From Ptiloglossa arizonensis (lineage: Eukaryota > Arthropoda > Insecta > Hymenoptera > Colletidae): a DNA stretch of 64,000 nucleotides. The DNA is taken from NCBI RefSeq assembly GCF_051014685.1, contig NW_027478980.1, positions 244,354-308,353 on the forward strand. The letters run 5' to 3'. Positions 12,931-25,389 of this stretch are shown here, in pieces; within the stretch, counting starts at the first letter, position 1; each line of letters begins with the position of its first letter. The position numbers and the translations under genes were made by a program. A model generated the notes under the pieces. The model did no database searches. It worked only from the letters and a program-made list of their open reading frames with translations, and was not told the DNA's origin.

Positions 12931-14616
12931 GGCAAAAAATTTTTCGTAATTCTGCTGCTCCAAACGCTTCACCAGAATGGCCTAGGGAAAAAATACACAT
13001 ACCGTTGTAATTGGGCGAGTTTCTACTTTCAGATGCAATAGGAATTTTTGGGTTAGGTCAATCCGTTCGCGAGATATGGGACTTTGAAGCTAAGAAATGG
13101 TTGACAAGACAACAAATTTTTCGCACTTCTGCTGCTCCAATCGCTTAACCCGAATGGCCTAGAGGAAAAATACACGTACCGTTGTAATCGGGCGAGTTTC
13201 TACTTTCAGATGCAATAGGAATTTTTGGGTTAGGTCAATCGGTTCGCGAGAAATGGGAGTTTGAAGCCAAGAAATGGTAGAAGAGGCAAAAAATTTTTCA
13301 CAATTCTGCTGCTCCAAACGCTTAACCAGAATGGCCTAGGGAAAAAATACACATACCGTTGTGATCGGGCGAGTTTCTACTTTCAGATGCAATAGGAATT
13401 TTTGGGTTGGGCCAATCCGTTCGCGAGATATGGGAGTTTGAATACAAGAAATGGTTGAGAAGGCAAAAAATTTTTCGCAATTCTGCTGCTCCAAGCGCTT
13501 AACCAGAATGGCCTAGGGAAAAAATACACATACCGATGTAATCGGGCGAGTTTCTACTTTCAGATGCTATAGGAATTTTTGGGTTAGGTCAATCCGTTCG
13601 CGAGGTATGGGAGTTTGAAGCCAAGAAATGGATGAGAAGGCAAAAAATTTTTCACAATTCTGCTGCTCCAAACGATTAACCAGAATGACCTAGGGAAAAA
13701 ATACACGTACCGTTGTATTCGGGCGATTTTCTACTTTCACATGCAATAAGAATTTTTGGGTTAGGTCAATCCGTTCGCGAGATATGGGAGTTTGAAGCCA
13801 AGAAATGGTTGAGAAGGCAAAAAATTTTTCGCAATTCTGCTGCTTCAAACGCTTAACGAGAATGGCCCAGGGAAAAAATACACATACCGTTGTAATCGGG
13901 CGAGTTTCTACTTTTAAATGCAATAAGAATTTTTGGGTTAGGTCAATCCGTTCGCGAGGTATGGGAGTTTGAAGCCAAGAAATGGTTGAGAAGACAACAA
14001 ATTTTTCGCACTTCTGCTGCTCCAAACGCTTCACCAGAATGGCCTAGGGAAAAAATACACATACCGTTGTAATCGGGCGATTTTCTACTTTCACATGCAA
14101 TAAGAATTTTTGGGTTAGGTCAATCCGTTCGCGAGATATGGGAGTTTGAAGCCAAGAAATGGTTGAGAAGGCAAAAAATTTTTCGCAATTCTGCTGCTTC
14201 AAACGCTTAACGAGAATGACCCAGGGAAAAAATACACATACCGTTGTAATCGGGCGAGTTTCTACTTTTAAATGCAATAAGAATTTTTGGGTTGGGTCAA
14301 TCCGTTCGCGAGATATGGGAGTTTGAAGACAAGAAATGGTTGAGAAGGCAAAAAATTTTTCACAATTCTGCTGCTCCAAACGCTTAACCAGAATGGCCTA
14401 GGGAAAAAATAGACATACCGTTGGAATCGGGCGAGTTTCTACTTTCAAAGGCAATAGGAATTTTTTGGTTAGGTCAATCCGTTCGCGAGATATGAGAGTT
14501 TGAAGCTAAGATATGGTTGAGAAGACAACTAATTTTTCGCAAATCTGCTGCTCCAAACGCTTAACCAGAATGGCCTAGGGAAAAAATACGCGTACCGTTG
14601 TAATCGGGCGAGTTTC
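12671..14616 (+). repeat. 1946-bp 11-monomer unit, copy 1
   Basis: The unit is eleven monomers less 1 bp, the missing base being in GGGAGTTGAAGGC near 12901. It starts at the CTACCTTCAG variant and includes ordered markers: GATTCAATAAG, GTAATTGGGCG, CAATCGGTTCGCG, CCAAGCGCTTAACC (13491), ACCGATGTAATCG, GATGCTATAGG, AACGATTAACC and GTATTCGGGCG. All of these recur at +1946 and +3892. Confidence 0.95.
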
Positions 14617-16562
14617 TACCTTCAGATGCAATAAGAATTTTTGGGTTAGGTCAATCCGTTCGCGAGATATGAGAGTTTGAAGCTAAGAAATTGTTGAGAA
14701 GACAACAAATTATTCGCAATTCTGCTGCTCCAAACGCTTAACCAGAATGGCCTAGGGAAAAAACACGCATACCGTTGTAATCGGGCGAGTTTCTACTTTT
14801 AGATTCAATAAGAATTTTTGGGTTGGGTCAATCCGTTCGCGAGATATGGGAGTTGAAGGCAAGAAATGGTTGAGAAGGCAAAAAATTTTTCGTAATTCTG
14901 CTGCTCCAAACGCTTCACCAGAATGGCCTAGGGAAAAAATACACATACCGTTGTAATTGGGCGAGTTTCTACTTTCAGATGCAATAGGAATTTTTGGGTT
15001 AGGTCAATCCGTTCGCGAGATATGGGACTTTGAAGCTAAGAAATGGTTGACAAGACAACAAATTTTTCGCACTTCTGCTGCTCCAATCGCTTAACCCGAA
15101 TGGCCTAGAGGAAAAATACACGTACCGTTGTAATCGGGCGAGTTTCTACTTTCAGATGCAATAGGAATTTTTGGGTTAGGTCAATCGGTTCGCGAGAAAT
15201 GGGAGTTTGAAGCCAAGAAATGGTAGAAGAGGCAAAAAATTTTTCACAATTCTGCTGCTCCAAACGCTTAACCAGAATGGCCTAGGGAAAAAATACACAT
15301 ACCGTTGTGATCGGGCGAGTTTCTACTTTCAGATGCAATAGGAATTTTTGGGTTGGGCCAATCCGTTCGCGAGATATGGGAGTTTGAATACAAGAAATGG
15401 TTGAGAAGGCAAAAAATTTTTCGCAATTCTGCTGCTCCAAGCGCTTAACCAGAATGGCCTAGGGAAAAAATACACATACCGATGTAATCGGGCGAGTTTC
15501 TACTTTCAGATGCTATAGGAATTTTTGGGTTAGGTCAATCCGTTCGCGAGGTATGGGAGTTTGAAGCCAAGAAATGGATGAGAAGGCAAAAAATTTTTCA
15601 CAATTCTGCTGCTCCAAACGATTAACCAGAATGACCTAGGGAAAAAATACACGTACCGTTGTATTCGGGCGATTTTCTACTTTCACATGCAATAAGAATT
15701 TTTGGGTTAGGTCAATCCGTTCGCGAGATATGGGAGTTTGAAGCCAAGAAATGGTTGAGAAGGCAAAAAATTTTTCGCAATTCTGCTGCTTCAAACGCTT
15801 AACGAGAATGGCCCAGGGAAAAAATACACATACCGTTGTAATCGGGCGAGTTTCTACTTTTAAATGCAATAAGAATTTTTGGGTTAGGTCAATCCGTTCG
15901 CGAGGTATGGGAGTTTGAAGCCAAGAAATGGTTGAGAAGACAACAAATTTTTCGCACTTCTGCTGCTCCAAACGCTTCACCAGAATGGCCTAGGGAAAAA
16001 ATACACATACCGTTGTAATCGGGCGATTTTCTACTTTCACATGCAATAAGAATTTTTGGGTTAGGTCAATCCGTTCGCGAGATATGGGAGTTTGAAGCCA
16101 AGAAATGGTTGAGAAGGCAAAAAATTTTTCGCAATTCTGCTGCTTCAAACGCTTAACGAGAATGACCCAGGGAAAAAATACACATACCGTTGTAATCGGG
16201 CGAGTTTCTACTTTTAAATGCAATAAGAATTTTTGGGTTGGATCAATCCGTTCGCGAGATATGGGAGTTTGAAGACAAGAAATGGTTGAGAAGGCAAAAA
16301 ATTTTTCACAATTCTGCTGCTCCAAACGCTTAACCAGAATGGCCTAGGGAAAAAATAGACATACCGTTGGAATCGGGCGAGTTTCTACTTTCAAAGGCAA
16401 TAGGAATTTTTTGGTTAGGTCAATCCGTTCGCGAGATATGAGAGTTTGAAGCTAAGATATGGTTGAGAAGACAACTAATTTTTCGCAAATCTGCTGCTCC
16501 AAACGCTTAACCAGAATGGCCTAGGGAAAAAATACGCGTACCGTTGTAATCGGGCGAGTTTC
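14617..16562 (+). repeat. 1946-bp 11-monomer unit, copy 2
   Basis: This unit is nearly indistinguishable from the first. The only difference I noticed is G-to-A at 16242 (GGTTGGATC), where copy 1 has G at 14296. Every minor variant is shared, including the unusual GACATACCG near 16358 and ACAACTAATTTTT near 16471. Confidence 0.95.
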
Positions 16563-18508
16563 TACCTTCAGATGCAATAAGAATTTTTGGGTTAGGTCAA
16601 TCCGTTCGCGAGATATGAGAGTTTGAAGCTAAGAAATTGTTGAGAAGACAACAAATTATTCGCAATTCTGCTGCTCCAAACGCTTAACCAGAATGGCCTA
16701 GGGAAAAAACACGCATACCGTTGTAATCGGGCGAGTTTCTACTTTTAGATTCAATAAGAATTTTTGGGTTGGGTCAATCCGTTCGCGAGATATGGGAGTT
16801 GAAGGCAAGAAATGGTTGAGAAGGCAAAAAATTTTTCGTAATTCTGCTGCTCCAAACGCTTCACCAGAATGGCCTAGGGAAAAAATACACATACCGTTGT
16901 AATTGGGCGAGTTTCTACTTTCAGATGCAATAGGAATTTTTGGGTTAGGTCAATCCGTTCGCGAGATATGGGACTTTGAAGCTAAGAAATGGTTGACAAG
17001 ACAACAAATTTTTCGCACTTCTGCTGCTCCAATCGCTTAACCCGAATGGCCTAGAGGAAAAATACACGTACCGTTGTAATCGGGCGAGTTTCTACTTTCA
17101 GATGCAATAGGAATTTTTGGGTTAGGTCAATCGGTTCGCGAGAAATGGGAGTTTGAAGCCAAGAAATGGTAGAAGAGGCAAAAAATTTTTCACAATTCTG
17201 CTGCTCCAAACGCTTAACCAGAATGGCCTAGGGAAAAAATACACATACCGTTGTGATCGGGCGAGTTTCTACTTTCAGATGCAATAGGAATTTTTGGGTT
17301 GGGCCAATCCGTTCGCGAGATATGGGAGTTTGAATACAAGAAATGGTTGAGAAGGCAAAAAATTTTTCGCAATTCTGCTGCTCCAAGCGCTTAACCAGAA
17401 TGGCCTAGGGAAAAAATACACATACCGATGTAATCGGGCGAGTTTCTACTTTCAGATGCTATAGGAATTTTTGGGTTAGGTCAATCCGTTCGCGAGGTAT
17501 GGGAGTTTGAAGCCAAGAAATGGATGAGAAGGCAAAAAATTTTTCACAATTCTGCTGCTCCAAACGATTAACCAGAATGACCTAGGGAAAAAATACACGT
17601 ACCGTTGTATTCGGGCGATTTTCTACTTTCACATGCAATAAGAATTTTTGGGTTAGGTCAATCCGTTCGCGAGATATGGGAGTTTGAAGCCAAGAAATGG
17701 TTGAGAAGGCAAAAAATTTTTCGCAATTCTGCTGCTTCAAACGCTTAACGAGAATGGCCCAGGGAAAAAATACACATACCGTTGTAATCGGGCGAGTTTC
17801 TACTTTTAAATGCAATAAGAATTTTTGGGTTAGGTCAATCCGTTCGCGAGGTATGGGAGTTTGAAGCCAAGAAATGGTTGAGAAGACAACAAATTTTTCG
17901 CACTTCTGCTGCTCCAAACGCTTCACCAGAATGGCCTAGGGAAAAAATACACATACCGTTGTAATCGGGCGATTTTCTACTTTCACATGCAATAAGAATT
18001 TTTGGGTTAGGTCAATCCGTTCGCGAGATATGGGAGTTTGAAGCCAAGAAATGGTTGAGAAGGCAAAAAATTTTTCGCAATTCTGCTGCTTCAAACGCTT
18101 AACGAGAATGACCCAGGGAAAAAATACACATACCGTTGTAATCGGGCGAGTTTCTACTTTTAAATGCAATAAGAATTTTTGGGTTGGGTCAATCCGTTCG
18201 CGAGATATGGGAGTTTGAAGACAAGAAATGGTTGAGAAGGCAAAAAATTTTTCACAATTCTGCTGCTCCAAACGCTTAACCAGAATGGCCTAGGGAAAAA
18301 ATAGACATACCGTTGGAATCGGGCGAGTTTCTACTTTCAAAGGCAATAGGAATTTTTTGGTTAGGTCAATCCGTTCGCGAGATATGAGAGTTTGAAGCTA
18401 AGATATGGTTGAGAAGACAACTAATTTTTCGCAAATCTGCTGCTCCAAACGCTTAACCAGAATGGCCTAGGGAAAAAATACGCGTACCGTTGTAATCGGG
18501 CGAGTTTC
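16563..18508 (+). repeat. 1946-bp 11-monomer unit, copy 3
   Basis: This is the third tandem copy; it carries the G that copy 1 has at the site where copy 2 has A. The identity breaks where 18510 reads TACTTTCAGTTACAATAGG in place of the CTACCTTCAG start of a further unit. The tandem block is therefore 5838 bp, exactly three units. Confidence 0.95.
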
Positions 18509-20300
18509 TACTTTCAGTTACAATAGGAATTTTTGGGTTAGGTCAATCCGTTCGCGAGATATGGGACTTTGAAGCTAAGAAATGGTTGACAAGACAACAA
18601 ATTTTTCGCAAATCTGCTGCTCCAAACGCTTAACCAGAATGGCCTAGGGAAAAAATACACATACCGTTGTAATCGGGCGAGTTTCTACTTTCAGATGCAA
18701 TAAGAATTTTTGGGTTAGGTCAATCCGTTCGCGAGATATGGGAGTTTGAAGCCAAGAAATGGTTGAGAAGGCAAAAAATTTTTCGCACTTCTGCTGCTCC
18801 AATAGCTTAACCCGAATGGCCTAGAGGAAAAATACACGTACAGTTGTAATCGGGCGAGTTTCTACTTTCATATGCAATAGGAATTTTTGGGTTAGATCAA
18901 TCCGTTCGCGAGATATGGGAGTTTGAATCCAAGAAATGGTTGAGAAGACAACAAATTTTTCGCACTTCTGCTGCTCCAAACGCTTAACCAGAATGGCCTA
19001 GGGAAAAAATACACATACCGTTGTAATCGGGCGAGTTTCTACTTTCAGATGCAATAAGAATTTTTGGGTTAGGTCAATCCGTTCGCGAGATATGGGAGTT
19101 TGAAGCCAAGAAATGGTTGAGAAGGCAAAAAATTTTTCGCAATTCTGCTGCTTCAAACGTTTAACCAGAATGGCCCAGGGAAAAAATACACATACCGTTG
19201 TAATCGGGCGAGTTTCTACTTTTAGATGCAATAAGAATTTTTGGGTTGGGTCAATCCGTTCGCGAGATACGGGAGTTTGAAGACAAGAAATGGTTGAGAA
19301 GGCAAAAAATTTTTCGCAATTCTGCTGCTCCAAACGCTTAACCAGAATGGCCTAGGGAAAAAATACACATACCGTTGTAATCGGGCGAGTTTCTACTTTC
19401 AGATGCAATAAGAATTTTTGGGTTAGGTCAATCCGTTCGCGAGATATGGGAGTTTGAAGCCAAGAAATGGTTGAGAAGGCAAAAAATTTTTCGCAATTCT
19501 GCTGCTTCAAACGCTTAACCAGAATGGCCCAGGGAAAAAATACACATACCGTTGTAACCGGGCGAGTTTCTACTTTCAAAGGCAATAGGAATTTTTGGGT
19601 TAGGTCAATCCGTTCGCGAGATATGAGAGTTTGAAGCTAAAATATGGTTGAGAAGACAACAAATTTTTCGCAAATCTGCTGCTCCAAACGCTTAACCAGA
19701 ATGGCCTAGGGAAAAAATACACATACCGTTGTAATCGGGCGAGTTTCTACTTTCAGATGCAATAAGAATTTTTGGGTTAGGTCAATCCGTTCGCGAGATA
19801 TGGGAGTTTGAAGCCAAGAAATGGTTGAGAAGGCAAAAAATTTTTCGCACTTCTGCTGCTCCAATAGCTTAACCCGAATGGCCTAGAGGAAAAATACACG
19901 TACCGTTGTAATCGGGCGAGTTTCTACTTTCAGATGCAACAGGAATTTTTGGGTTAGGTCAATCCGTTCGCGAGAAATGGGAGTTTGAAGCCAAGAAATG
20001 GCAGAAGAGGCAAAAAATTTTTCACATTTCTGCTGCTCCAAACGCTTAACCAGAATGGCCTAGGGAAAAAATTCACATACCGTTGTGATCGGGCGAGTTT
20101 CTACTTTCAGATGCAATAGGAATTTTTGGGTTGGGCCAATCCGTTCGCGAGATATGGGAGTTTGAAGACAAGAAATGGTTGAGAAGGCAAAAAATTTTTC
20201 GCAATTCTGCTGCTCCAAACGCTTAACCAGAATGGCCTAGGGAAAAAATACACATACCGTTGTAATCGGGCGAGTTTCTACTTTCAGATGCAATAAGAAT
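18509..20300 (+). repeat. Mixed monomers with a 6-monomer repeat
   Basis: The CCAATAGCTTAACCCG marker at 18799 recurs at 19861 (1062 bp, six monomers), and about 18600-18860 matches 19662-19922. A GTAACCGGGCG variant at 19554 is shared with 27871 and 35482, linking this region to the long duplication downstream. Otherwise it is plain satellite. Confidence 0.8.
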
Positions 20301-21539
20301 TTTTGGGTTGGGTCAATCCGTTCGCGAGATATGGGAGTTTGAAGACAAGAAATGGTTGAGAAGGCAAAAAATTTTTCGCAATTCTGCTGCTCCGAACGCT
20401 TAACCAGAATGGCCTAGGGAAAAAATACACATACCGTTGTAATCGGGCGAGTTTCTACTTTCAGATGCAATAAGAATTTTTGGGTTAGGTCAATCCGTTC
20501 GCGAGATATGGGAGTTTGAAGCCAAGAAATGGTTGAGAAGGCAAAAAATTTTTCGCACTTCTGCTGCTCCAATAGCTTAACCCGAATGGCCTAGAGGAAA
20601 AATACACGTACCGTTGTAATCGGGCGAGTTTCTACTTTCAGATGCAACAGGAATTTTTGGGTTAGGTCAATCCGTTCGCGAGAAATGGGAGTTTGAAGCC
20701 AAGAAATGGTAGAAGAGGCAAAAAATTTTTCACAATTCTGCTGCTCCAAACGCTTAACCAGAATGGCCTAGGGAAAAAATTCACATACCGTTGTGATCGG
20801 GCGAGTTTCTACTTTCAGATGCAATAGGAATTTTTGGGTTGGGCCAATCCGTTCGCGAGATATGGGAGTTTGAAGACAAGAAATGGTTGAGAAGGCAAAA
20901 AATTTTTCGCAATTCTGCTGCTCCAAACGCTTAACCAGAATGGCCTAGGGAAAAAATACACATACCGTTGTAATCGGGCGAGTTTCTACTTTCAGATGCA
21001 ATAGGAATTTTTGGGTTGGGTCAATCCGTTCGCGAGATATGGGAGTTTGAACACAAGAAATGGTTGAGAAGGCAACAAATTTTTCTCAATTCTGCTGCTC
21101 CAAACGCTTAACCAGAATGGCCTAGGGAAAAAATACACATACCGTTGTAATTGGGCGAGTTTCTACTTTCAGATGCAATAGGAATTTTTGGGTTAGGTCA
21201 ATCCGTTCGCGAGATATTGGACTTTGAAGCTAAGAAATGGTTGACAAGACAACAAATTTTTCGCAATTCTGCTGCTCCAAACGCTTAACCAGAATGGCCT
21301 AGGGAAAAAATACACATACCGTTGGAATCGGGCGAGTTTCTACCTTCAGATGCAATAAGAATTTTTGGGTTAGGTCAATCCGTTCGCGAGATATGAGAGT
21401 TTGAAGCTAAGAAATTGTTGAGAAGACAACAAATTATTCGCAATTCTGCTGCTCCAAACGCTTAACCAGAATGGCCTAGGGAAAAAACACGCATACCGTT
21501 GTAATCGGGCGAGTTTCTACTTTTAGATGCAATAAGAAT
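20301..21539 (+). repeat. 1239-bp 7-monomer unit, copy 1
   Basis: Seven monomers with the ordered markers TCCGAACGC (20391), CCAATAGCTT (20569), GCAACAGG, TGGTAGAAGAGG, AAAAATTCACATACC with GTGATCGGG, GGGCCAATCC, GAACACAAG and GTAATTGGGCG. The same series follows at +1239. Confidence 0.85.
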
Positions 21540-22778
21540 TTTTGGGTTGGGTCAATCCGTTCGCGAGATATGGGAGTTTGAAGACAAGAAATGGTTGAGA
21601 AGGCAAAAAATTTTTCGCAATTCTGCTGCTCCGAACGCTTAACCAGAATGGCCTAGGGAAAAAATACACATACCGTTGTAATCGGGCGAGTTTCTACTAT
21701 CAGATGCAATAAGAATTTTTGGGTTAGGTCAATCCGTTCGCGAGATATGGGAGTTTGAAGCCAAGAAATGGTTGAGAAGGCAAAAAATTTTTCGCACTTC
21801 TGCTGCTCCAATAGCTTAACCCGAATGGCCTAGAGGAAAAATACACGTACCGTTGTAATCGGGCGAGTTTCTACTTTCAGATGCAACAGGAATTTTTGGG
21901 TTAGGTCAATCCGTTCGCGAGAAATGGGAGTTTGAAGCCAAGAAATGGTAGAAGAGGCAAAAAATTTTTCACAATTCTGCTGCTCCAAACGCTTAACCAG
22001 AATGGCCTAGGGAAAAAATTCACATACCGTTGTGATCGGGCGAGTTTCTACTTTCAGATGCAATAGGAATTTTTGGGTTGGGCCAATCCGTTCGCGAGAT
22101 ATGGGAGTTTGAAGACAAGAAATGGTTGAGAAGGCAAAAAATTTTTCGCAATTCTGCTGCTCCAAACGCTTAACCAGAATGGCCTAGGGAAAAAATACAC
22201 ATACCGTTGTAATCGGGCGAGTTTCTACTTTCAGATGCAATAGGAATTTTTGGGTTGGGTCAATCCGTTCGCGAGATATGGGAGTTTGAACACAAGAAAT
22301 GGTTGAGAAGGCAACAAATTTTTCTCAATTCTGCTGCTCCAAACGCTTAACCAGAATGGCCTAGGGAAAAAATACACATACCGTTGTAATTGGGCGAGTT
22401 TCTACTTTCAGATGCAATAGGAATTTTTGGGTTAGGTCAATCCGTTCGCGAGATATGGGACTTTGAAGCTAAGAAATGGTTGACAAGACAACAAATTTTT
22501 CGCAATTCTGCTGCTCCAAACGCTTAACCAGAATGGCCTAGGGAAAAAATACACATACCGTTGGAATCGGGCGAGTTTCTACCTTCAGATGCAATAAGAA
22601 TTTTTGGGTTAGGTCAATCCGTTAGCGAGATATGAGAGTTTGAAGCTAAGAAATTGTTGAGAAGACAACAAATTATTCGCAATTCTGCTGCTCCAAACGC
22701 TTAACCAGAATGGCCTAGGGAAAAAACACGCATACCGTTGTAATCGGGCGAGTTTCTACTTTTAGATGCAATAAGAAT
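21540..22778 (+). repeat. 1239-bp 7-monomer unit, copy 2
   Basis: This is the tandem partner of 20301-21539; TCCGAACGC is at 21630 and CCAATAGCTT at 21808. The next unit does not continue: after about 22780 the GGGAGTTGAAGGC monomer replaces the GAAGAC one. Confidence 0.85.
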
Positions 22779-23300
22779 TTTTGGGTTGGGTCAATCCGTT
22801 CGCGAGATATGGGAGTTGAAGGCAAGAAATGGTTGAGAAGGCAAAAAATTTTTCGCAATTCTGCTGCTCCAAACGCTTAACCAGAATGGCCTAGGGAAAA
22901 AATACACATACCGTTGTAATCGGGCGAGTTTCTACTTTCAGATGCAATAAGAATTTTTGGGTTAGGTCAATCCGTTCGCGAGATATGAGAGTTTGAAGCT
23001 AAGATATTGTTGAGAAGACAACAAATTTTTCGCAAATCTGCTGCTCCAAACGCTTAACCAGAATGGCCTAGGGAAAAAATACGCGTACCGTTGTAATCGG
23101 GCGAGTTTCTACTTTCAGTTACAATAGGAATTTTTGGGTTAGGTTAATCCGTTCGCGAGATATGGGACATTGAAGCTAAGAATTGGTTGACAAGACAACA
23201 AATTTTTCGCACTTCTGCTGCTCCAATCGCTTAACCCGAATGGCCTAGAGGAAAAATACACGTACCGTTGTAATCGGGCGAGTTTCTACTTTCAGATGCA
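22510..23300 (+). repeat. Segment repeated at 24456 (offset 1946)
   Basis: About 790 bp match 24456-25246 at an offset of 1946, the same 11-monomer length as the 12.7-18.5 kb block. Shared markers are GGGAGTTGAAGGC (22811 and 24757), GCTAAGATATTGTTGAG and GTTACAATAGG. The GGACATTG and AAGAATTGG variants near 23165 are private to this copy. Confidence 0.78.
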
Positions 23301-24455
23301 ACAGGAATTTTTGGGTTAGGTCAATCCGTTCGCGAGAAATGGGAGTTTGAAGCCAAGAAATGGTAGAAGAGGCAAAAAATTTTTCACAATTCTGCTGCTC
23401 CAAACGCTTAACCAGAATGGCCTAGGGAAAAAATTCACATACCGTTGTGATCGGGCGAGTTTCTACTTTCAGATGCAATAGGAATTTTTGGGTTGGGCCA
23501 ATCCGTTCGCGAGATATGGGAGTTTGAAGACAAGAAATGGTTGAGAAGGCAAAAAATTTTTCGCAATTCTGCTGCTCCAAGCGCTTCACCAGAATGGCCT
23601 AGGGAAAAAATACACGTACCGTTGTAATCGGGCGATTTTCTACTTTCACATGCAATAAGAATTTTTGGGTTAGGTCAATCCGTTCGCGAGATATGAGAGT
23701 TTGAAGCTAAAATATGGTTGAGAAGACAACAAATTTTTCGCAAATCTGCTGCTCCAAACGCTTAACCAGAATGGCCTAGGGAAAAAATACACATACCGTT
23801 GTAATCGGGCGAGTTTCTACTTTCAGATGCAATAAGAATTTTTGGGTTAGGTCAATCCGTTCGCGAGATATGGGAGTTTGAAGCCAAGAAATGGTTGAAA
23901 AGGCAAAAAATTTTTCGCACTTCTGCTGCTCCAATAGCTTAACCCGAATGACCTAGAGGAAAAATACACGTACCGTTGTAATCGGGCGAGTTTCTACTTT
24001 CAGATGCAACAGGAATTTTTGGGTTAGGTCAATTCGTTCGCGAGAAATGGGAGTTTGAAGCCAAGAAGTGGTAGAAGAGGCAAAAAATTTTTCACAATTC
24101 TGCTGCTCCAAACGCTTAACCAGAATGGCCTAGGGAAAAAATTCACATACCGTTGTGATCGGGCGAGTTTCTACTTTCAGATGCAATAGGAATTTTTGGG
24201 TTGGGCCAATCCGTTCGCGAGATATGGGAGTTTGAAGACAAGAAATGGTTGAGAAGGCAAAAAATTTTTCGCAATTCTGCTGCTCCAAACGCTTAACCAG
24301 AATGGCCTAGGGAAAAAATACACATACCGTTGTAATCGGGCGAGTTTCTACTTTCAGATGCAATAGGAATTTTTGGGTTGGGTCAATCCGTTCGCGAGAT
24401 ATGGGAGATTGAACACAAGAAATGGTTGAGAAGGCAACAAATTTTTCTCAATTCT

Positions 24456-25246
24456 GCTGCTCCAAACGCTTAACCAGAATGGCCTAGGGAAAAAATACAC
24501 ATACCGTTGGAATCGGGCGAGTTTCTACCTTCAGATGCAATAAGAATTTTTGGGTTAGGTCAATCCGTTCGCGAGATATGAGAGTTTGAAGCTAAGAAAT
24601 TGTTGAGAAGACAACAAATTATTCGCAATTCTGCTGCTCCAAACGCTTAACCAGAATGGCCTAGGGAAAAAACACGCATACCGTTGTAATCGGGCGAGTT
24701 TCTACTTTTAGATGCAATAAGAATTTTTGGGTTGGGTCAATCCGTTCGCGAGATATGGGAGTTGAAGGCAAGAAATGGTTGAGAAGGCAAAAAATTTTTC
24801 GCAATTCTGCTGCTCCAAACGCTTAACCAGAATGGCCTAGGGAAAAAATACACATACCGTTGTAATCGGGCGAGTTTCTACTTTCAGATGCAATAAGAAT
24901 TTTTGGGTTAGGTCAATCCGTTCGCGAGATATGAGAGTTTGAAGCTAAGATATTGTTGAGAAGACAACAAATTTTTCGCAAATCTGCTGCTCCAAACGCT
25001 TAACCAGAATGGCCTAGGGAAAAAATACGCGTACCGTTGTAATCGGGCGAGTTTCTACTTTCAGTTACAATAGGAATTTTTGGGTTAGGTCAATCCGTTC
25101 GCGAGATATGGGACTTTGAAGCTAAGAAATGGTTGACAAGACAACAAATTTTTCGCACTTCTGCTGCTCCAATCGCTTAACCCGAATGGCCTAGAGGAAA
25201 AATACACGTACCGTTGTAATCGGGCGAGTTTCTACTTTCAGATGCA
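24456..25246 (+). repeat. Partner of 22510-23300
   Basis: This is the second copy at offset 1946. It leads directly into a stretch at about 25.2-26.8 kb that carries the marker series of the 1946-bp units (GAATACAAG, CCAAGCGC, CGATGTAATCG, GCTATAGG, CGATTAACC). Confidence 0.78.
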
Positions 25247-25389
25247 ATAGGAATTTTTGGGTTAGGTCAATCGGCTCGCGAGAAATGGGAGTTTGAAGCC
25301 GAGAAATGGTAGAAGAGGCAAAAAATTTTTCACAATTCTGCTGCTCCAAACGCTTAACCAGAATGGCCTAGGGAAAAAATACACATACC

